A stretch of DNA of 64,000 bases from Edaphobacter dinghuensis (lineage in GTDB: Bacteria; Acidobacteriota; Terriglobia; Terriglobales; Acidobacteriaceae). The stretch is from assembly GCF_014640335.1 (NCBI RefSeq), contig NZ_BMGT01000001.1:1178001-1242000 (forward strand). Direction: 5' to 3'. The notes under the pieces are model-generated. The model was not told the DNA's origin and did no database searches. It was given only the letters and a program-made list of their open reading frames with translations. Positions 27,907-37,032 of this stretch are shown piece by piece. A program made the position numbers and the translations under genes. Within the stretch, counting starts at the first letter, position 1. Every line of letters starts with the position of its first letter.

Positions 27907-29402
27907 TCCTGTGTCTCCCCCGCCCAATCCCGGGCACGATCCAGTGCTCTGTGCCATGTGGCCTTTACCTTGTGTCGCGCCGCATCATCGATCTGCGGTT
28001 TGAAGACGTGATCCATCTGCCACTGACGAGCGATCGTCTCTTTATTGGGCCAATATCCCACAGCAAGCCCGGCGAGATACGCTGCGCCCAGCACGGTCGC
28101 CTCGGCGTTTTTGGGACGAACGACGTCGATCCCCAAGACGTCCGACTGAATCTGCATCAGCAGGTTATTCGCAGATGCTCCCCCGTCTACTCGTAGCTGC
28201 GCCAGCGGCAACCCGGAGTCTGTCTGCATCGCCTCCAGAACATCCATGGCCTGCAATGCAATTCCCTCGAGCGCTGCCCGTGCAATATGCGCCCGCGAGG
28301 TTCCTCGCGTCATTCCCAGCAGCGCGCCGCGTGCATACTGGTCCCAGTGCGGAGCGCCCAGTCCCGCAAATGCTGGCACCAGCACCACTCCGTTTGTGCT
28401 TGAAACCGAAGCGGCCAGAGCTTCAATCTCCGCCGAAGTGCGGATCATCTGGAGTTCATCTCGCAACCACTGCACTACGGCGCCAGCCATCAACATGCTT
28501 CCTTCGAGCGCATACTCCACCGTATCGCCGATCTTCCAGGCAATCGTCGTTAGTAATTTATTCTGCGAGCTCATGGACTTGGTTCCAGTATTCATCAGCA
28601 TGAAGCTGCCCGTGCCGAAGGTGCACTTTGCCATCCCAGGCTCGGTACACATCTGCCCAAACAACGCCGCCTGCTGGTCTCCCGCAATCCCGGCGATGGA
28701 GATGCCATGCAGGATGCCCTTCGTGGTACCGCAGTGTCCGCTCGACGCAACCACCTCCGGCAGTACTGACCGAGGAATATCCAGCAGCTTCAGCAGCTCT
28801 TCATCCCATTCGAGCGTATGAATGTTGAAGAGCATTGTTCGCGAGGCGTTCGTTGCATCGGTGACGTGCCTCTCACCGTGCGTCAGTTTCCAGATCAACC
28901 AGCTATCGACTGTGCCAAATGCAAGCTTGCCCGCCGCTGCCCGCTCCCGCGCGCCGGGAACGTTGTTCAACAGCCAGTTCAACTTGCTTCCGGAGAAATA
29001 GGCATCGGGCAGCAGGCCGGTCTTCGCCTGAATCATCGGTGCATCCCCGTGGTTTCGCAGTCCATCGCAGAACTCCGCCGTCCGCCTGTCCTGCCACACG
29101 ATTGCGTTATGGACGGGCTCGCCCGTCTCGCGGTCCCACAGCACTGTCGTCTCGCGTTGGTTTGTAATGCCGATGGCTGCAATGTCGCGCTCCGTCAGGT
29201 CAGCTGCCGCCAGCGCCTCAGTTGCTACTCCGCTCTGCGATGACCATATCTCTGTCGGCGAGTGTTCTACCCAACCCGGCTTAGGAAAGATCTGCTTGAA
29301 AGGGCGCTGTCTGATGGAAACCACATTGCCCGCACCATCGATCACCATCGCCCGCGAACTCGTCGTTCCCTGATCGAGCGCGAGGATATATTGCTTCTCC
29401 AT
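27903..29402 (-). CDS. glpK: Glycerol kinase
   Basis: 499 residues, like E. coli GlpK (502). The start is the ATG at 29402, set by GGGAG upstream and by the family N-terminus [16 protein letters not shown] (ATP-binding). Other hallmarks are [23 protein letters not shown], the FGGY-family signature around [19 protein letters not shown], and [10 protein letters not shown]. It phosphorylates glycerol that enters through GlpF; the product is used by GlpD, which follows with a 4-base overlap. The E. coli-type regulation by FBP or IIA cannot be judged from sequence alone. Confidence 0.96.
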   Translation of the reverse strand: MEKQYILALDQGTTSSRAMVIDGAGNVVSIRQRPFKQIFPKPGWVEHSPTEIWSSQSGVATEALAAADLTERDIAAIGITNQRETTVLWDRETGEPVHNAIVWQDRRTAEFCDGLRNHGDAPMIQAKTGLLPDAYFSGSKLNWLLNNVPGARERAAAGKLAFGTVDSWLIWKLTHGERHVTDATNASRTMLFNIHTLEWDEELLKLLDIPRSVLPEVVASSGHCGTTKGILHGISIAGIAGDQQAALFGQMCTEPGMAKCTFGTGSFMLMNTGTKSMSSQNKLLTTIAWKIGDTVEYALEGSMLMAGAVVQWLRDELQMIRTSAEIEALAASVSSTNGVVLVPAFAGLGAPHWDQYARGALLGMTRGTSRAHIARAALEGIALQAMDVLEAMQTDSGLPLAQLRVDGGASANNLLMQIQSDVLGIDVVRPKNAEATVLGAAYLAGLAVGYWPNKETIARQWQMDHVFKPQIDDAARHKVKATWHRALDRARDWAGETQD

Positions 29403-29566
29403 GAACCAGCTCCCTAAACCCGGCAAAGGGAATTCTTTACCGGTAACTTTCGGATAATTTCGCAACTTCTGCAATCGCGCGACGTTCCCGTAGAGGATTC
29501 TAAACGTAACTCGTATGAATGAAGAATAACTATCGTAGATGCTGGTCTTCTTCCATAAGAAGCAAT

Positions 29567-29608
29567 AAAAAGCCCCTGTCTCCCATCGCACTTACGGGAG
29601 ACAGGGGC
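29567..29608 (-). terminator. Intrinsic terminator of the GH3 gene
   Basis: A perfect 13-bp stem, GCCCCTGTCTCCC (29572-29584) with GGGAGACAGGGGC (29596-29608), and an 11-base loop. In the leftward transcript the stem is followed at once by TTTTTATT. It lies 16 bases after the stop of the leftward GH3 gene and upstream of glpK, insulating the two. Confidence 0.9.
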
Positions 29609-29624
29609 CGTATTGCGACGTGTT

Positions 29625-32276
29625 CTAGCGGGGCAGGTCTTTCGATCCGACGATCGTAAACTGCTTTGTCACACCATTGTCGTCGGCTCCCGGCTGCGCG
29701 CCGCCCACAAAGAGTGTGTACTCCCCAGCCTCGATGCTGCGCTTTCCATCCCCAGTGACGGTGCTCAGGCTGCGAGGATCGATCACCACATGCACATGCT
29801 GGCTTGCATGAGCAGCCAGCGGAGTCCGCACAAACCCCACCAGCGAATGAATTGGAGCCGTAGCCGATGCTGGAGTCTTCAGGTAGATCTCCGAAACCGC
29901 ATCTCCCTTCGCCGCGCTAGTATTCTCCACCTCAGCATCCAGCGTCAGCGGCTCTCCCGCCGTCAGCTTTTCAGTCGACAGCTTCACATCGCTCCACTTG
30001 AACTTCGAGTAGCTGAGCCCATATCCAAAACCCCAAAGCGTTGTTCCGCTAAAGTAGCGATACGTCCGGTTCGCCATTGAGTAGTTGTCGAACGGTGGCA
30101 GCTCCTTCGTGCCCGTGTAGAACGTAATCGGTAGCCGTCCCGCTGGGTTGTTGTCGCCTGCCAGCGTATTGGCGATCGCCGCTCCGCCCTCTTCGCCCGG
30201 ATACCATGCCTCCAGCACTGCCGCTGCATTTTCTTTGGCCCACTTCACTGCCAGCGCGCTGCCGTTCATCAAGACGACGATTACCGGCTTGCCGGTTGCA
30301 GCTACGGCCTTCAGCATCTCCTGTTGCACGGTAGGCAGTTCGATTTCGGTGCGGTCGCCGCCATCGAAGCCGTCGACATGCACCGGCATTTCCTCGCCTT
30401 CGAGGTTCGGAGAGAGCCCCACAAACGCGACCACAACATCGGCCTGCTTCGCCGCCTCTACTGCTTCTGCGCGCTCAGCCTTCACCGGTGGCTTCCAGTC
30501 GAACGAGATTCCCGCATCGAACAGCGGAGTGTGATGCGTGTAGTCGATCCTCAGATTGTGCGGCTGTCCATCGCTCAGGTCCAGCACAAACTGCTGTGCC
30601 CTGCGCGAGTGCTTCTTCCCCTGCGCCTGCTCTTCCGTTACCTGCTTGCCATCGAGGAAGACGCGCACGTCCTTAGCTTCTCTGCGGAAGCTGAACTCAT
30701 ACTTGCCCAGCATCGGTGGCATAATAGTCCCGGTCCAGCGCACACTAAAGGCCGAAGCCTGTACGCCGGGCACCGGAGCAGCCACGTCCCAATCGAAGTC
30801 CACCTGCTGGTCTACTCTGGTCACTACAGGTTTGCCTGCGAACTCGATATTGTCAAAATACTCCCCCTTCAGCCCAAACGCCGTGCTACCCTTCGCCGGA
30901 TGCAGGATCGTCCGTGGCACCGGAACCGGCAGCTCCGAGACATAAGGCGATCCCTGCGCATAAAGGATCTTTGCCAACTCGCCAAACTTCGCCTCCATCC
31001 CTGCCAACGGCAACACAGGATGCGATGGAATCGCGTTATAGTTCCCCTCGATCGATGACAGCGCAGCCGCATTAGGTCCGATGACCGCAATCGTCTTCAC
31101 GCCCTTCTTCAGTGGCAGGATGCCATCGTTCTTCAACAGCACCATCGATTTCTCGGCCACATGCAGCGCCAGCTCGCGGTGCGCCACGGAGTCATCTTCT
31201 GAAAAAGGTATCCGCGCATAAGCTACCTTCGATGCCGGATCGAACAGCCCAAGCTCAAACCGAGCAGTAAACAGCCGCTTCACTGCCTGGTCAATCTGGG
31301 CCTCTGGGATCAATCCATCCTTCACCGCCTTGGTCAGGCTGGCATACTCATCTCCGCAGCTCGTATCTGTTCCCGCCTTAACCGACACGGCCGAAGCATG
31401 CTCGATGTCCGGCGCAAACTTGTGTCCCTCAGCGACGTCCGTAATCGCTCCGCAATCCGACGTGATGTAGCCTTTGAAGCCCCACGTCTTCCGCAGAATG
31501 TCTGTCAGCAGAAACGTATTCGAGCAAGCCGGTTCGCCATCAATTGCGTTGTACGCGCACATTACGCTTCCGGCGTGGGCCTCCTTTATCGTCGCGCGAA
31601 AGGCTGGCAGGTAGGTGTCCTCCAGATCATGCGGCGAGACGTCAATATTCGCTACATGGCGTGTGCTCTCTGGTCCCGAGTGCACAACGTAATGTTTCGG
31701 CGTGGCGATCGTCTTGAAGTAGTGCGGATCGTTTCCTTGCAATCCCTCAACAAACGCCACTCCCATCCGCGAGGTCAGAAATGGGTCCTCGCCGTAGGTC
31801 TCCTGTCCACGTCCCCAGCGCGGATCGCGAAAGATATTAATGTTCGGCGACCAGATGTCGAGCCCGAAATAGATGCTATGGTTACCGTGCCGCAGCGCCT
31901 CTGCATTCTTCGCTCTTGCCTCGGTCGAGATGGTGGTGGCCACTTCATGCATCAGTGGCGTGTCCCACGTCGCCGCCAGCCCAATCGCCTGCGGAAACAC
32001 AGTCGCATAGCCCGACCGCGCAATCCCGTGCAGACCTTCGCTCCACCAGTCATACTCCGGCACATGCAGCCGCGGAATCGCCGCAGCGTGGTTTTGCATC
32101 TGTGAGACCTTCTCTTCGAGTGTCATCTTGCTTATCAGGTCATCCACACGTCTGGACACCGGCTGCGAAGAGTCCATGTAGACTGGCGTCGTCTGCGCTG
32201 TCGCCGCAGCCCCTCCCATCATCACCGAGACCGTTGCAATCAAGCCCGCATACACGGGCAGCATCTTTCGCGACAT
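29625..32276 (-). CDS. GH3 glycosidase with PA14 insert (beta-xylosidase/beta-glucosidase type)
   Basis: 883 residues with a signal peptide (VYAGLIATVSVMMGGAAATA-Q). Domains in order: GH3 N-terminal TIM barrel (about 40-360) with GRGQETYGEDP, KHYVVHSGPE and nucleophile D274 in YITSDCGAI; GH3 C-terminal sandwich starting at KNDGILPLKKG; a PA14 carbohydrate-binding insert about 460-600 (GLKGEYFDNIEF, SVRWTGTI); return of the C-terminal domain (YPGEEGGAAIANTLAG); and a fibronectin-III-like end. The SDCGA motif and PA14 insert place it with the xylosidase-like branch, but the sugar cannot be fixed. A periplasmic or secreted exo-glycosidase acting on plant oligosaccharides is likely. Strong terminator downstream. 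Confidence 0.93.
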   Translation of the reverse strand: MSRKMLPVYAGLIATVSVMMGGAAATAQTTPVYMDSSQPVSRRVDDLISKMTLEEKVSQMQNHAAAIPRLHVPEYDWWSEGLHGIARSGYATVFPQAIGLAATWDTPLMHEVATTISTEARAKNAEALRHGNHSIYFGLDIWSPNINIFRDPRWGRGQETYGEDPFLTSRMGVAFVEGLQGNDPHYFKTIATPKHYVVHSGPESTRHVANIDVSPHDLEDTYLPAFRATIKEAHAGSVMCAYNAIDGEPACSNTFLLTDILRKTWGFKGYITSDCGAITDVAEGHKFAPDIEHASAVSVKAGTDTSCGDEYASLTKAVKDGLIPEAQIDQAVKRLFTARFELGLFDPASKVAYARIPFSEDDSVAHRELALHVAEKSMVLLKNDGILPLKKGVKTIAVIGPNAAALSSIEGNYNAIPSHPVLPLAGMEAKFGELAKILYAQGSPYVSELPVPVPRTILHPAKGSTAFGLKGEYFDNIEFAGKPVVTRVDQQVDFDWDVAAPVPGVQASAFSVRWTGTIMPPMLGKYEFSFRREAKDVRVFLDGKQVTEEQAQGKKHSRRAQQFVLDLSDGQPHNLRIDYTHHTPLFDAGISFDWKPPVKAERAEAVEAAKQADVVVAFVGLSPNLEGEEMPVHVDGFDGGDRTEIELPTVQQEMLKAVAATGKPVIVVLMNGSALAVKWAKENAAAVLEAWYPGEEGGAAIANTLAGDNNPAGRLPITFYTGTKELPPFDNYSMANRTYRYFSGTTLWGFGYGLSYSKFKWSDVKLSTEKLTAGEPLTLDAEVENTSAAKGDAVSEIYLKTPASATAPIHSLVGFVRTPLAAHASQHVHVVIDPRSLSTVTGDGKRSIEAGEYTLFVGGAQPGADDNGVTKQFTIVGSKDLPR

Positions 32277-32406
32277 CGTTTCGTACCAGCTTTCAAAGGA
32301 TAAAAATCTGCACTGCCAATGTAGCTGGTTGTGATAGGGGAACGCAATAAATCCAGAGATAAATCGTTAAAACTAACTGCTTCTTTTCCTGCCGCGACCT
32401 ATCAAA

Positions 32407-33828
32407 TCAAGCAGCATCCCGGCTTGTGAGGTAGCGCACTCCATAGACCAAGGCGCCCACAATCAAAATCAGACCGGCTGTCCGCATCTCTTTGGCAAAG
32501 TTGGGACGCGAAAAAAGAATGAACACAAACCCGCCCAGCGCCAGCAACACTGGTAGCGGATAAAGCGGCATCCGAAACCCACGCAGCTTCCGTTCGCGTC
32601 GATGCCGCGGCAGTAAAACTGCCAGCCCCTGCAGCAGAAACTGAAACAGGATGCGGATCACAACCAGCGTTGTAATCACCTCCTGCAATCGAAACACGCA
32701 ACAGGCCATCGTCATCGCACCAAGCGTCAGCAGCGAGTGCTGTGGAATCCTGTGCTTCTCGTGAATTGCTCCAAACCACGACGGAAAGTTTCCATCTCGC
32801 GCTGCCGCAAAAGGAATCCGCGAATACCCCAGCAGCAGGGCAAGCACCGAAGCCAGCGCCGCCACGGCAATCAACACGACGACAACTCCGGCGGCTGTGT
32901 GTCCATAGAGATGCTCCATGAACACGGCCATCGTAAACATCCGCGCGTGACTATCAGTATCGGTGGCCAGCTCACGCCACGGCAGCACACCCAGCACACT
33001 CACATTCATTAGCAGATAAAGCGCACCGACAATCCCAATCGCTCCCAGCACGGCCCGAGGAATCGTCCGCTGCGGATCGCGCACTTCTCCCGCCACAAAG
33101 CAAACGTTGTAATAGCCCCAGTAGTCATAGGCCGAGATCAGCATTCCCGCACCCAGGCCCACAAAGAAAGCTCTGTTCAGATGAAAGGCACTGGCAGGAA
33201 AATCAAACGCTCGGCGTGCATCGAAGTGCAGAAATCCGGCGACGATAATCAGCAGCAGCGTCAGCACGACCACAACTCCCAGCCAGCGCACAACGCGGTC
33301 GATCTTCACAATGCTGCGATACAGCACTACCACCGCAATTAAACATGCTGTCATGGCAATCAGCGTCTGCCCGCTCAGCACAATCGGAACCCCCAGCCAC
33401 CGCGCCGAAAAGAATGCGTGCCCAGCGTTGTGGACAAAGAACGAGGCATACTGCGAAAACCCGATGCAGCCCGAAGCGATGGAGAGTGGAGCGCTGAACA
33501 GCAACTGCCACGCATAGAGAAACGAGAATCCTCGCCCCAGCCCATGCTCGCCATAAAGATGCTTCAGATACGCGTACGATCCCCCGGCTTCGGGATAAGC
33601 CGTTCCTAACTCACTCCATACCAGCCCATCGCACAACGACAGCAGAGCGCCCAGCACCCATCCCAGCATCGCCTGTGGCCCACCCATCACGCCGACAATC
33701 AGCGGCAGGGTAATAAACGGTCCTACGCCTACCATGTCGATGATGTTCAGCCCCAGCGCCGAGCTGGTAGACAGCCCGCGCTCAAGTTCCAACGGTTTTG
33801 GCCCGACCACTCGCTTCATCGCACTCAT
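32407..33828 (-). CDS. APC-superfamily amino acid permease
   Basis: 473 residues, with about twelve membrane helices. The N-terminus GLNIIDMVGVGPFITLPLIV carries the unwound TM1 glycine motif of APC transporters, and ELGTAYPEAGGSYAYLKHLYG is the family signature in TM2-loop. An inner-membrane amino-acid or amine transporter is inferred; the substrate is not known. A second ATG at 33819 (residue 4) is also possible. It starts only 36 bases from the divergent SIS gene, so both promoters must be very compact or lie within coding sequence. Confidence 0.9.
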   Translation of the reverse strand: MSAMKRVVGPKPLELERGLSTSSALGLNIIDMVGVGPFITLPLIVGVMGGPQAMLGWVLGALLSLCDGLVWSELGTAYPEAGGSYAYLKHLYGEHGLGRGFSFLYAWQLLFSAPLSIASGCIGFSQYASFFVHNAGHAFFSARWLGVPIVLSGQTLIAMTACLIAVVVLYRSIVKIDRVVRWLGVVVVLTLLLIIVAGFLHFDARRAFDFPASAFHLNRAFFVGLGAGMLISAYDYWGYYNVCFVAGEVRDPQRTIPRAVLGAIGIVGALYLLMNVSVLGVLPWRELATDTDSHARMFTMAVFMEHLYGHTAAGVVVVLIAVAALASVLALLLGYSRIPFAAARDGNFPSWFGAIHEKHRIPQHSLLTLGAMTMACCVFRLQEVITTLVVIRILFQFLLQGLAVLLPRHRRERKLRGFRMPLYPLPVLLALGGFVFILFSRPNFAKEMRTAGLILIVGALVYGVRYLTSRDAA

Positions 33829-33864
33829 TTATAACTAGAAGATACAGAAGGGGTGCAACCAGCC

Positions 33865-34992
33865 ATGCTTTCGCAGAACAAAACCTTTCCGCATGCGATG
33901 CTCCGCGAGATCTTTGAACAGCCTAACGCTATCGCCGAGACCCTCGCCGCATACACCGAGGCCAACTGTCTTCGCGAGGACACCTTCCGCACCGCGCTTC
34001 AGGCCCTCGTCGGCAAGGAGAGCCTGCTCATCTCTGCCAGCGGCTCCAGCCGCCACGCCGGTCTTGTCGGCGAGATCCTCTTCGAAGACCTTGCCGGAAT
34101 CGCCGTCGACGTCGAGTATGCCAGCGAATACATCTATCGCTCCACCCATACCCTAAAAAATCCTTGCTTCCTCGCCATCTCGCAGTCCGGCGAAACCGCC
34201 GACACCTCCGAGGCTCTGCGCGAGGCCATCGCTCGCGGCACCTCCACCATCGCCATCACCAACAAGCCTGAATCCACCATGGCCAAGCTGGCTAGCTGCT
34301 CTCTGCCCACCATGGCCGGCATCGAACGCGCGGTTCCCGCCACCAAGAGCTTCACCACGCAGCTCACGGTGCTCTCGCTGCTCTCCCTTTTCGCTGCCCG
34401 CATTCGTGGCCGCATGACTCGCGCTGTCGTCGAATCTCACCTCGAAGAGATACAGGCTGTCCCCGCCGCCATGCAGGCCATCCTCTCCCAGTGGGAGTCG
34501 CAGATCGCCGAACTCTCTCCAAAGATTCAGTCGGCCGAGTCCTTCCTCTTCCTTGGCCGTGGCGTTCACTACCCCATTGCCCGCGAAGGAGCCCTGAAGC
34601 TCAAGGAGTCCTCCTACATTCAGGCCGAAGGCTACCCGACCGGTGAACTGAAGCACGGCCCCAACGCTCTCCTCGACTCCAACACTCCTCTTGTCGTCCT
34701 TGCCACCAGCGATCCTCATGCTCCCGACTCGCTTCTACGCTACGAGAAGACGGTCAATCTTCTTCGCGACATGCGCAAGCAGGGAGCGGTCGTGCTTTCG
34801 ATCGTTAACGAGGGAGACACCCGTATCGCCGAGCTCAGCACTCACACCGTCGCCATTCCCCGTTGTGCGGAATACATCGCTCCCCTCTACGAAGTCGTTC
34901 CTCTTCAATTGCTTGCCTACTTTATGGCTATCGGTCGCGGCATCGATGTGGACAATCCCCGCAATCTGGTTAAAGCGGTGGTGCAGGAGTAG
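33865..34992 (+). CDS. SIS-domain sugar isomerase (GlmS isomerase-like, without glutaminase domain)
   Basis: 375 residues from the ATG at 33865 (AGAAGGGG upstream; an in-frame GTG at 33853 overlaps that site). Two SIS domains: about 35-180 (SASGSSRHAG, SQSGETADTSEA) and about 210-350 (FLGRGVHYPIAREGALKLKE, GYPTGELKHGPNAL). These are hallmarks of the isomerase half of glucosamine-6-phosphate synthase, but the N-terminal glutamine amidotransferase domain is missing. It is probably an AgaS/NagB-II-like deaminase or isomerase of amino-sugar phosphates in the cytosol. It follows no kinase or transporter for amino sugars in this window. Confidence 0.88.
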   Translation: MLSQNKTFPHAMLREIFEQPNAIAETLAAYTEANCLREDTFRTALQALVGKESLLISASGSSRHAGLVGEILFEDLAGIAVDVEYASEYIYRSTHTLKNPCFLAISQSGETADTSEALREAIARGTSTIAITNKPESTMAKLASCSLPTMAGIERAVPATKSFTTQLTVLSLLSLFAARIRGRMTRAVVESHLEEIQAVPAAMQAILSQWESQIAELSPKIQSAESFLFLGRGVHYPIAREGALKLKESSYIQAEGYPTGELKHGPNALLDSNTPLVVLATSDPHAPDSLLRYEKTVNLLRDMRKQGAVVLSIVNEGDTRIAELSTHTVAIPRCAEYIAPLYEVVPLQLLAYFMAIGRGIDVDNPRNLVKAVVQE

Positions 34993-35067
34993 ATCGACCA
35001 CATTCCGCCCACGTCAAGACAGTAAACCAGCGATACACTGCACTTGCATAATGGAGGCAAACGCTCA

Positions 35068-35883
35068 ATGAGCACAGCGGCATCCGAGCCCGAGGAGACG
35101 ACGGTGAAGCAAGCAGATCAAACCGAAACTCCTTTGGAATCATTGGCATCCATCTGCACCGTTCTTGCGATCGGCTTGTTCGTCATGACATTCATCTTCC
35201 AGAACTATAAGATACCCTCCGGTTCGATGGAGAAGACCCTGCTCATCGGCGACCATGTTCTGGTAGACCGGACCTCTTTTGCGCCGCCCACGAAATGGGC
35301 TCCTTTCGTTCACTACCGCGATATCCACCGCGGCGACGTCATTGTCTTTTACAAGCCAAATCCTGAAACCCCCGATCTCTTCCTGGTGAAGCGGGCCATT
35401 GGCATTCCGGGCGACCGCATTCATCTCGTTAACGGAATCGTCTATCTCAACGGCGTCGCGCAGAACGAGCCGCAGGCAGGCAAGCCGGTCGAAGATGGTA
35501 ATCCGCAGCACGCTTTTGACGCCTATCGGGACGACTTTCCGTCCGTTCCGCCTCCGCCCTATGAGATACAGCCGCTTGGCATCACGGCAAGCTGGGCGCT
35601 CGATCTTCCTAACCACATTCAAAATGGAGACCTTGTAGTTCCGCCGGGCATGGTCTTCGCAATGGGCGACAACCGCACCGAAAGCGAAGACGGGCGCTAT
35701 TGGGGTTTCGTTCCCCGGCAGAATATCGTCGGCCGCCCCCTGTTCGTCTACTGGTCGTTCGAAACCTCGGCCGACCAGATGTCTAAGACCAGCCTTGGGG
35801 ACCGCCTCAGCTTCATAGGCCACATTCTTGTGCACTTCTTCGATGAGACTCGCTGGCGTCGCACATTTCACATCATTCGATAA
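35068..35883 (+). CDS. lepB: Signal peptidase I (copy 1)
   Basis: 271 residues. The ATG at 35068 follows GGAGG. One N-terminal transmembrane helix (about 27-46, VLAIGLFVMTFIFQ), then the catalytic Ser53 in IPSGSMEKTL, Lys108 in FLVKRAIGIPGD, and the C-terminal box MGDNRTESEDGRYWGFVP. It cleaves signal peptides at the outer face of the inner membrane. By my count about 240 of 271 residues match the copy at 36174-36989, and both catalytic residues are kept in both. The many exported proteins of this genome may favour extra copies. Confidence 0.96.
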   Translation: MSTAASEPEETTVKQADQTETPLESLASICTVLAIGLFVMTFIFQNYKIPSGSMEKTLLIGDHVLVDRTSFAPPTKWAPFVHYRDIHRGDVIVFYKPNPETPDLFLVKRAIGIPGDRIHLVNGIVYLNGVAQNEPQAGKPVEDGNPQHAFDAYRDDFPSVPPPPYEIQPLGITASWALDLPNHIQNGDLVVPPGMVFAMGDNRTESEDGRYWGFVPRQNIVGRPLFVYWSFETSADQMSKTSLGDRLSFIGHILVHFFDETRWRRTFHIIR

Positions 35884-35926
35884 AGGCTGAAGCCGCATTC
35901 GGGTGTCGTACGCGGAACCACGATCC

Positions 35927-36103
35927 ATGCAGAAAGCTGATCTAACTCACATGCAGAGCGACGAGGAGTCATCTGCTCCGGAGGCATCTTCCGCGCTATT
36001 TTACTGCTATGGCAGGTCTTGGTGGCGCTCCTTCTGCTGGCAATTGTTCCGCCGCTGATCACAGTTAACCACCTGCAGTGCCGTATCGCCACCAGCATCA
36101 GCT
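35927..36103 (+). pseudogene. Fossil 5' fragment of the AsmA-like gene
   Basis: The DNA aligns with the first ~60 codons of the gene starting at 37033 (ATGCAG, a conserved GCGA(C)GAGTCA stretch, then the membrane-anchor coding region). A one-base deletion before 35990 shifts the frame; in the restored frame it reads GIFRAILLLWQ, LVALLLLAIVPPLITVN and RIATSIS, matching the intact protein's anchor. The fragment ends at the duplication junction near 36103. It is non-functional and dates the duplication as old enough to have decayed. Confidence 0.85.
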
Positions 36104-36173
36104 CACATTCCACCGCGTCAAGATCGCAAATCGGCGATACACTGACTGTTGTATCCGTGGAGACAAGCACTGA

Positions 36174-36989
36174 ATGAGCACAACCGCATCCCAACCCGAA
36201 GAGACGATCGCCAAGCAGGAAGATCAGACCGAAACTCCTCTGGAATCATTGGCTTCCATCTGCGTTGTGCTTGCAATTGGTCTCTTCGTCATGACGTTTG
36301 TCTTCCAGAACTTCGAGATCCCCTCTGCCTCGATGGAAAAGACGCTGTTGATCGGCGATCACGTTCTGGTAGACCGGACCTCCTTTGCACCACCCACGAA
36401 ATGGGCTCCTTTTGTTCACTACCGCGATATTCGCCGCGGCGACATCATCGTCTTTTATAAGCCCAACCCCGAGACTCCCGATCTCTTTCTGGTAAAACGG
36501 GCCATCGGTATCCCTGGAGATCGCATTCATCTTCACAATGGGATTGTCTATCTCAACGGCGTCGCTCAGAATGAGCCGCAGGCGGGCAAGCCTGCCGATG
36601 ACGGCGACCCTGAACACGCCTTCAACGCCTACCGCGACGATTTTCCTTCCGTTCCTCCGAACCCGATGGAAATAGGTCCGGGCGGCATCACCGCAAGCTG
36701 GGCACTCGATCTTCCCAATCACGTTCAAAACGGTGACCTTGTTGTTCCGCCTGGCATGGTGTTCGCCATGGGCGACAACCGCACCGAAAGCCTCGACGGG
36801 CGCTATTGGGGCTTCGTTCCTCGGCAGAACATCGTAGGCCGTCCCTTGTTCGTCTACTGGTCGTTTGAAACCCCTGCCGATCAGATCAACAAAACAGGCC
36901 TTGGTGATCGCCTCAGCTTCATGGGCCATATTCTCGTTCACTTCTTCGACGAGACGCGCTGGCACCGCACATTCCACATCACTCGATAA
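36174..36989 (+). CDS. lepB: Signal peptidase I (copy 2)
   Basis: 271 residues with the same architecture as copy 1: membrane anchor about 27-46, Ser53 in IPSASMEKTL, Lys108 in FLVKRAIGIPGD, and MGDNRTESLDGRYWGFVP. Differences from copy 1 cluster in the N-terminal 20 residues, in the loop after residue 140 (ADDGDPEHAFN) and around residue 165 (NPMEIGPGG), away from the active site. The upstream ribosome site (GTGGAGAC, about 15 bases away) is poorer than that of copy 1. It is followed by the AsmA-like gene on the same strand. Confidence 0.96.
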   Translation: MSTTASQPEETIAKQEDQTETPLESLASICVVLAIGLFVMTFVFQNFEIPSASMEKTLLIGDHVLVDRTSFAPPTKWAPFVHYRDIRRGDIIVFYKPNPETPDLFLVKRAIGIPGDRIHLHNGIVYLNGVAQNEPQAGKPADDGDPEHAFNAYRDDFPSVPPNPMEIGPGGITASWALDLPNHVQNGDLVVPPGMVFAMGDNRTESLDGRYWGFVPRQNIVGRPLFVYWSFETPADQINKTGLGDRLSFMGHILVHFFDETRWHRTFHITR

Positions 36990-37032
36990 AGGCTGAAACC
37001 GCGTGTGAGTGTTCCACGCGGAACAATTATTC

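Noticed and set aside
29402..29591. Extended N-terminus of glycerol kinase upstream of 29402
   Set aside because: The added 63 residues run through the GH3 terminator hairpin and have no homology to GlpK; the ATG at 29402 has GGGAG and the conserved N-terminus.
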